From an uncultured Spongiibacteraceae bacterium (GTDB taxonomy: Bacteria; Pseudomonadota; Gammaproteobacteria; Pseudomonadales; Dasaniaceae), in assembly GCA_937969395.1 (NCBI GenBank), contig CALBVI010000165.1:1-9173 (forward strand): a stretch of DNA of 9,173 bases. The letters run 5' to 3'. The notes under the pieces are model-generated. The model ran no database searches. It saw nothing but the letters and a program-made list of their open reading frames with translations, and was not told the origin of the DNA. Below, in pieces: positions 7,321 through 9,173 of the stretch. Positions within the stretch are counted from its first letter, which is position 1, and each line of letters begins with the position of its first letter. A program made the position numbers and the translations under genes.

Positions 7321-7348
7321 TTAACAAGGGTCGTTTAACCAATAGAAT
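7321..7348 (+). promoter_or_regulatory. Candidate sigma70 promoter of the first GNAT gene, placing +1 at its ATG
   Basis: TTAACA at 7321-7326 (5 of 6 matches to TTGACA) and TAGAAT at 7343-7348 (5 of 6 matches to TATAAT) are 16 bases apart. Counting seven bases past the -10 box puts transcription start at 7355, the A of the ATG. No Shine-Dalgarno sequence precedes that ATG, which agrees with a leaderless transcript. It is the best promoter match I found in the window, though based on eye-matching alone. Confidence 0.5.
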
Positions 7349-7354
7349 AAGATA

Positions 7355-7813
7355 ATGGTCACTATTAAAAAATACCACCAAGGTATCGAAGAAGAGCTTT
7401 TCAAAGTTTTTTCCAATGCTATTTTGATGAGCTGTAATAAAGATTATACAAAGGACCAATTAAAAGCTTGGGTCCCTGAAAAATATGATCCTGAAATGTG
7501 GTGTCAAAGAATTCAGGACATTGAACCATTTGTTGCGTACTTGAATGACAAGGTTGTTGGCTATGCGGACATACAAGAAGATGGCTATATCGATCATTTT
7601 TTTGTTCACAGTGCTTATCAACGTAAAGGCGTTGGCTCGGCGTTGATGAGTACATTGTTATCGTCTAGGCCTGCGCTAGAAAAACTGTATTCTCATGTAA
7701 GTATTACCGCAAAACCATTTTTTGAACACTATGGTTTTAATGTTGTTCGTGAGAATATGGTATCTATAAATGATCAGCAGCTTAAAAATTATATTATGGA
7801 AAAGAGAGTATGA
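7355..7813 (+). CDS. GNAT-family N-acetyltransferase, YafP-like
   Basis: A cytoplasmic acetyltransferase of 152 residues that transfers acetyl from acetyl-CoA to an unidentified amine. The acetyl-CoA pyrophosphate-binding motif QRKGVG is at 89-94, preceded by the core strand YIDHFFVHSAY (78-88). The C-terminal SITAKPFFEHYGFNVVREN (116-134) closely follows E. coli YafP as I remember it, including the AKPFFE.YGF segment. The N-terminal half (YTKDQLKAWVPEKYDPEMW) also fits that subfamily. YafP is reported to detoxify nitroaromatic compounds in E. coli; whether this protein does so is not shown. The start lacks a ribosome site and a promoter lies immediately upstream. It is 66 bases before the EamA permease gene, and the two could be transcribed together. 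Confidence 0.9.
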   Translation: MVTIKKYHQGIEEELFKVFSNAILMSCNKDYTKDQLKAWVPEKYDPEMWCQRIQDIEPFVAYLNDKVVGYADIQEDGYIDHFFVHSAYQRKGVGSALMSTLLSSRPALEKLYSHVSITAKPFFEHYGFNVVRENMVSINDQQLKNYIMEKRV

Positions 7814-7879
7814 TTTATTAAGATCACGGGAACGTATGTTGTGTACGGCTATTAATCACACTATTTAATTTGAGCGCTG

Positions 7880-8731
7880 ATGTTAAAAAAACTATTGTTA
7901 ATAACCATAGCGCTTCTTGCTTTCGCTGGTAACTCGGTTCTATGTCGCTATGCACTAAAGGGTGACGTTATTGACGCATCAAGCTTTACTGCAATACGGC
8001 TTATTTCAGGTGCTGTTTTTCTTATTGGCTTAGTTGCATGTAAAAATAGCTTCAATGTTAACTGGAAAGGCGGAAGTTGGTTATCCGCCTTTTGGTTGTT
8101 TTTATACGCGGCTGCTTTTTCTTTTGCCTACATAACGTTAAAGACGGGTATAGGTGCATTAATATTATTTGGTGCTGTTCAAGTAACAATGATTTTAGTG
8201 GGTTTATTTGGAGGTAAACAATTACAGTTGATGGAGTGGTTTGGTTTGATTCTCGCATTCTCTGGCCTAGCGTATTTGCTAATACCAAGTTCGACGTCAC
8301 CGTCATTAATAGGTTGTTTGCTAATGGCTATATCGGGAGTTGCTTGGGGGTTTTATACCTTGGCGGGCAAAGGCTCTGTAAATCCACTTGTAGATACCGC
8401 CAATAATTTTTTAAAAACAATGCCCTTTGTTTTATTGCTTGTCGCTATTTTTATTAACTTTTACGATATCAAAATGACAAGCGATGGCGTTATGCTAGCG
8501 ATTGTGTCCGGTGCTATTACTTCGGGGCTTGGTTATGCCATATGGTATTCAGTTCTTGATACCATCAGTATTACGCAAGCAGCGGTTATCCAGCTAACAG
8601 TACCTATTATTGCCGCTTTTGGTGGAGTTACCTTTTCTAGTGAAGCGATTACCATGCAGTTAGTTGTATCTTCCTTGCTTGTTTTAGGGGGTGTCTTTAT
8701 TGTGGTGGCAGCCAAAAAAAATAAAACTTAG
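7880..8731 (+). CDS. EamA/DMT-superfamily permease
   Basis: An inner-membrane transporter of the drug/metabolite transporter superfamily, 283 residues, the usual size. About ten hydrophobic helices can be placed: roughly 4-22, 36-54, 67-84, 89-108, 118-135, 141-160, 179-195, 203-223, 232-251 and 258-277, forming two EamA repeats (3-135 and 142-277). The first repeat opens with FAGNSVLCRYAL and SFTAIRLISGAVFL, typical of the family; the second contains GYAIWYSVLDTISITQAAVIQLTVPIIAA, a hallmark of the C-terminal repeat. The C-terminus KKNKT is basic, consistent with a cytoplasmic end. Members export amino acids, metabolites or drugs; the substrate here is unknown. The ribosome site is weak (GAG at 7872-7874). 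It lies between two acetyltransferase genes on the same strand, which hints at shared expression. Confidence 0.92.
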   Translation: MLKKLLLITIALLAFAGNSVLCRYALKGDVIDASSFTAIRLISGAVFLIGLVACKNSFNVNWKGGSWLSAFWLFLYAAAFSFAYITLKTGIGALILFGAVQVTMILVGLFGGKQLQLMEWFGLILAFSGLAYLLIPSSTSPSLIGCLLMAISGVAWGFYTLAGKGSVNPLVDTANNFLKTMPFVLLLVAIFINFYDIKMTSDGVMLAIVSGAITSGLGYAIWYSVLDTISITQAAVIQLTVPIIAAFGGVTFSSEAITMQLVVSSLLVLGGVFIVVAAKKNKT

Positions 8732-8766
8732 TTATTATGATAATAGGAAATTAGCGAAGGTATGCA

Positions 8767-9173
8767 ATGGATATTAAATACAGATCTGATATAGAAAACG
8801 CAGATTGGCGTGAAGTATCAAATCTATTCAGTGTGATTGGATGGGGAGATAGATCACCTGATGATGTGAAATTAGCTTTTCAAAAAAGCTCTTTCGTACG
8901 GTTAGCTTATTTGGATGATCAGCTAGTTGGTATGGGAAGAACAGTAGACGATGGAATCTATTACGGTTGGGTTGTTGATCTCGCAATATTGCCAGAATAT
9001 CAGGGAGAAGGAATTGGTAGTTATATTCTCAAAGAGCTTGAGCAAGATTTAAAGTCTTACATAAGTACGATGCTTACAGCCGCACCGGGTAAAAATGGGT
9101 TTTATGAAAAGTGTGGCTGGTTAAAACAAACAGCAGCTTATATTTGGCCTCGTTCTGAGAAACAAAAACGTGC
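8767..9173 (+). CDS. GNAT-family N-acetyltransferase, 3' partial
   Basis: A second acetyl-CoA-dependent acetyltransferase, open through the right edge; 135 codons are visible and the family is about 140 residues, so little is missing. The start ATG has a good ribosome site, GAAGG at 8756-8760, six bases upstream. The core strand VVDLAILPEY (69-78) leads into the CoA-binding motif QGEGIG at 79-84, then helix SYILKELEQDL. The late segment APGKNGFYEKCGW (106-118) is the usual end of the GNAT fold. It is not a close copy of the YafP-like gene upstream, so this is not a recent tandem duplication. It begins 35 bases after the permease stop with no terminator between, so co-transcription with the permease is likely. 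Substrate unknown. Confidence 0.88.
   Translation, partial: MDIKYRSDIENADWREVSNLFSVIGWGDRSPDDVKLAFQKSSFVRLAYLDDQLVGMGRTVDDGIYYGWVVDLAILPEYQGEGIGSYILKELEQDLKSYISTMLTAAPGKNGFYEKCGWLKQTAAYIWPRSEKQKR

Noticed and set aside
7258..7354. Integron cassette site (attC) suggested by small genes, GNATs and TAACAA-type sequence
   Set aside because: TAACAA and GTTTAAC occur, but the paired core sites and long imperfect hairpin of an attC are absent, and the other gene gaps show nothing similar.
8733..8745. Palindrome TATTAT-G-ATAATA between the permease and the second GNAT gene
   Set aside because: All A/T with a one-base loop, so it cannot form a stable RNA hairpin; probably chance in AT-rich spacer.
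7355..9173. Recent tandem duplication of the two GNAT genes
   Set aside because: Outside the CoA-binding motif the two proteins differ throughout in sequence, so they are separate family members.

Overview
The window looks like chromosomal DNA of a gammaproteobacterium, probably a marine or Pseudomonas/Cellvibrionales-like lineage. The best evidence is an oxyR-recG gene pair on one strand, an arrangement described in Pseudomonas aeruginosa, followed in the same direction by a gene for a YbaK-like/HDOD fusion protein. No tRNA, rRNA, CRISPR array, insertion sequence or integron attachment site was found.

Layout. The left edge (2-964, + strand) is the nearly complete ATPase subunit of an oligopeptide/dipeptide-type ABC importer; only a few N-terminal residues appear to be missing. 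It converges on a minus-strand block that reads leftward from about 5650: oxyR (peroxide-sensing LysR-type regulator), recG (fork-remodelling helicase, 10 nt after oxyR), and, after a roughly 190-nt gap with its own candidate promoter, the YbaK-like/HDOD gene. That gene ends in a hairpin plus T-rich tail, a likely intrinsic terminator, just before the convergent ABC gene. Diverging from oxyR across a 145-nt intergenic region is a plus-strand SDR/NAD-dependent epimerase-like gene (5796-6692) that starts with TTG. A 21-bp inverted repeat lies in that shared region.

The right part (about 6700-9173) is visibly more AT-rich than oxyR-recG and carries plus-strand accessory-type genes: an uncharacterised single-pass membrane protein, a YafP-like GNAT acetyltransferase, a ten-helix EamA/DMT-family permease, and a second GNAT acetyltransferase cut by the right edge. 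The last three could act together in detoxification or resistance, by acetylating and exporting a small molecule, but that is inference from gene content alone.

Working together: OxyR senses peroxide, RecG helps restore damaged forks, and the HDOD protein may be a stress or signalling accessory to this block. The most interesting small-scale signals are a well-formed promoter that would place transcription start on the A of the ATG of the first GNAT gene (a predicted leaderless mRNA) and the stop codon of the HDOD gene sitting in the loop of its own terminator. I saw no clearly new multi-gene system; most of the window is recognisable chromosomal content.
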